Shown here one piece after another: positions 63,520-64,000 of a stretch of 64,000 nucleotides of DNA. This DNA comes from Cryomorphaceae bacterium. GTDB lineage: Bacteria > Bacteroidota > Bacteroidia > Flavobacteriales > ECT2AJA-044. Each line of letters opens with the position of its first letter. Position 1 is the first letter of the stretch. The translations under genes and the position numbers were made by a program. The notes below the pieces were generated by a model, which saw only the letters and a list, made by a program, of their open reading frames with translations, searched no databases and was not told the DNA's origin. Location of the stretch: positions 620,001-684,000 of the forward strand of contig CP059070.1 of assembly GCA_017798125.1 (NCBI GenBank), read 5' to 3'.

Positions 63520-64000
63520 TTATTGTTTCACGATCCGTAGGTAATCCACACTCGAACCTTGAACGACTTGCAGGACATAACTTCCTGCCGGGAAGCCGCT
63601 GAGATCAAGGGTCTCATTGTTTTGGCCCTCACGGGCCGATGCGTTCTCATCGATGAGCACACGACCGGTCATATCGATCAATCTCAATGCTACATCTGAT
63701 GATTCTACCGAGCTGTAGGTCACATTCAAGCCTCCGCTCGTCGGGTTTGGATAAGCCTTCAATTCCTGAATACTCGACTCACCTAAAGATACGGTTTGAG
63801 GCGCAAAGCTTCCTCCGCTCCACGTCGCATTGGTCACCGTAACGGTGTCACAGAAGGTATCTGTGCAACCTGTGGCAGCGTCAGATACGGTCAAGCAGAC
63901 TGCATATGTTCCCGGTCCTGCATAGATGTGGTTTGGAAGTGGGCTTGATGAAGTATTTCCGTCACCGAAGTCCCATGCGTAGGTCAAACCAGAATCCAAT
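63520..64000 (-). CDS. T9SS-sorted PKD-domain surface protein, C-terminal part
   Basis: The gene continues beyond the window end, so only ~160 C-terminal residues are seen. A PKD domain (YAWDFGDGNTSSSPLPNHIYAGPGTYAVCLTV) is followed by a type A T9SS sorting domain: LKAYPNPTSGGLNV, LRLIDMTGRV, LDLSGFPAGSYVL, and a final IVKQ. The protein should be exported across the outer membrane and surface-attached. Directly abuts the sigma-factor gene. Hairpin copy at 63624-63640 encodes SAREG in the sorting domain. Confidence 0.9.
   Translation of the reverse strand, partial: LDSGLTYAWDFGDGNTSSSPLPNHIYAGPGTYAVCLTVSDAATGCTDTFCDTVTVTNATWSGGSFAPQTVSLGESSIQELKAYPNPTSGGLNVTYSSVESSDVALRLIDMTGRVLIDENASAREGQNNETLDLSGFPAGSYVLQVVQGSSVDYLRIVKQ
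63624..63640 (+). repeat. Dispersed mini-hairpin, copy GGCCC-TCAC-GGGCC-GAT
   Basis: Perfect stem preceded by TT and followed by GATG, antisense inside the T9SS sorting-domain coding region, read as ASAREGQ. Confidence 0.6.

Noticed and set aside
1-64000. Prophage, transposase, integron, toxin-antitoxin, restriction or CRISPR loci
   Set aside because: No transposase, integrase, Cas, methylase or toxin-like protein is recognisable on either strand and no spaced direct-repeat array is seen.

Overview
The window is a 64-kb stretch of a Bacteroidota chromosome, most likely from the order Flavobacteriales (a marine Schleiferiaceae/Cryomorphaceae-like lineage would fit, but this is inference). The evidence is the gliding-motility lipoprotein GldH, two proteins with a C-terminal type IX secretion (T9SS) sorting domain, the Bacteroidota-typical families DUF4270, DUF6702, DUF3109, DUF2490 and IPExxxVDY, eukaryotic-type glycyl-tRNA synthetase, and promoter -7 elements of the TAnnTTTG type instead of sigma70 -10 boxes. 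Coding density is very high, genes overlap by 1-16 bases in long operons, and nothing resembles a prophage, transposon, integron or CRISPR array. About 62 protein genes and one tRNA are supported.

Layout. 1-4.9 kb: end of a polyprenyl diphosphate synthase, a small conserved protein and the 2-oxoglutarate dehydrogenase genes sucAB. 4.9-11.1 kb: peptidase E, a secreted BNR-repeat protein, DUF6702, a HupE/UreJ membrane protein, a secreted M1 metallopeptidase and a TonB-C protein. 11.3-15.7 kb: class Ia ribonucleotide reductase (nrdBA) with a long upstream region, and DUF3109. 15.8-21.4 kb: T9SS-exported subtilase, glyS, a C-terminal processing protease and an outer-membrane DUF2490 protein. 21.4-24.1 kb: tRNA-Leu(CAA), prs, rplY, pth. 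24.1-28.1 kb: glgA-like/DUF4270/glmS operon. 28.2-34.0 kb: panC-panD-flippase-like-rfaE2-radA-ABC ATPase operon. 34.0-41.5 kb: ricT-gldH-pbp1A-scoA-scoB-GT2-GT-C operon. 41.6-45.3 kb: beta-barrel protein, amine oxidase, GNAT, GT-C-like protein. 45.3-50.0 kb: holB, pgk, cvpA, two small proteins, pheS. 50.0-56.1 kb: a minus-strand run from acpP through fabF, rnc, IPExxxVDY, pyk, M42 peptidase and a pterin dehydratase, followed by a GbsR-type regulator. 56.2-60.4 kb: purN, rnhA, a lipoprotein M1 aminopeptidase, a biotin carboxyl carrier. 60.4-64.0 kb: a translationally coupled operon of a T9SS/PKD protein, an ECF sigma factor, a membrane-anchored protein ending in a predicted beta-barrel, and a PKD lipoprotein.

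The most striking unexplained signal is a family of 20 tiny hairpins scattered across the whole window, both between and inside genes. In one orientation each reads: 5-bp stem ending CC, a 3-4 base loop of the form T..C, the complementary stem starting GG, then GAT (usually GATG). Sixteen copies have perfectly paired stems, and these use seven different stem sequences, so the pairing is kept while the bases change. Copies inside genes are in frame and translated. Other points of note are an in-frame TGA in the only phosphoglycerate kinase gene, exactly where the family has a methionine, and the sigma-factor operon, whose putative anti-sigma partner appears to join an inner-membrane helix to an outer-membrane barrel in one chain.
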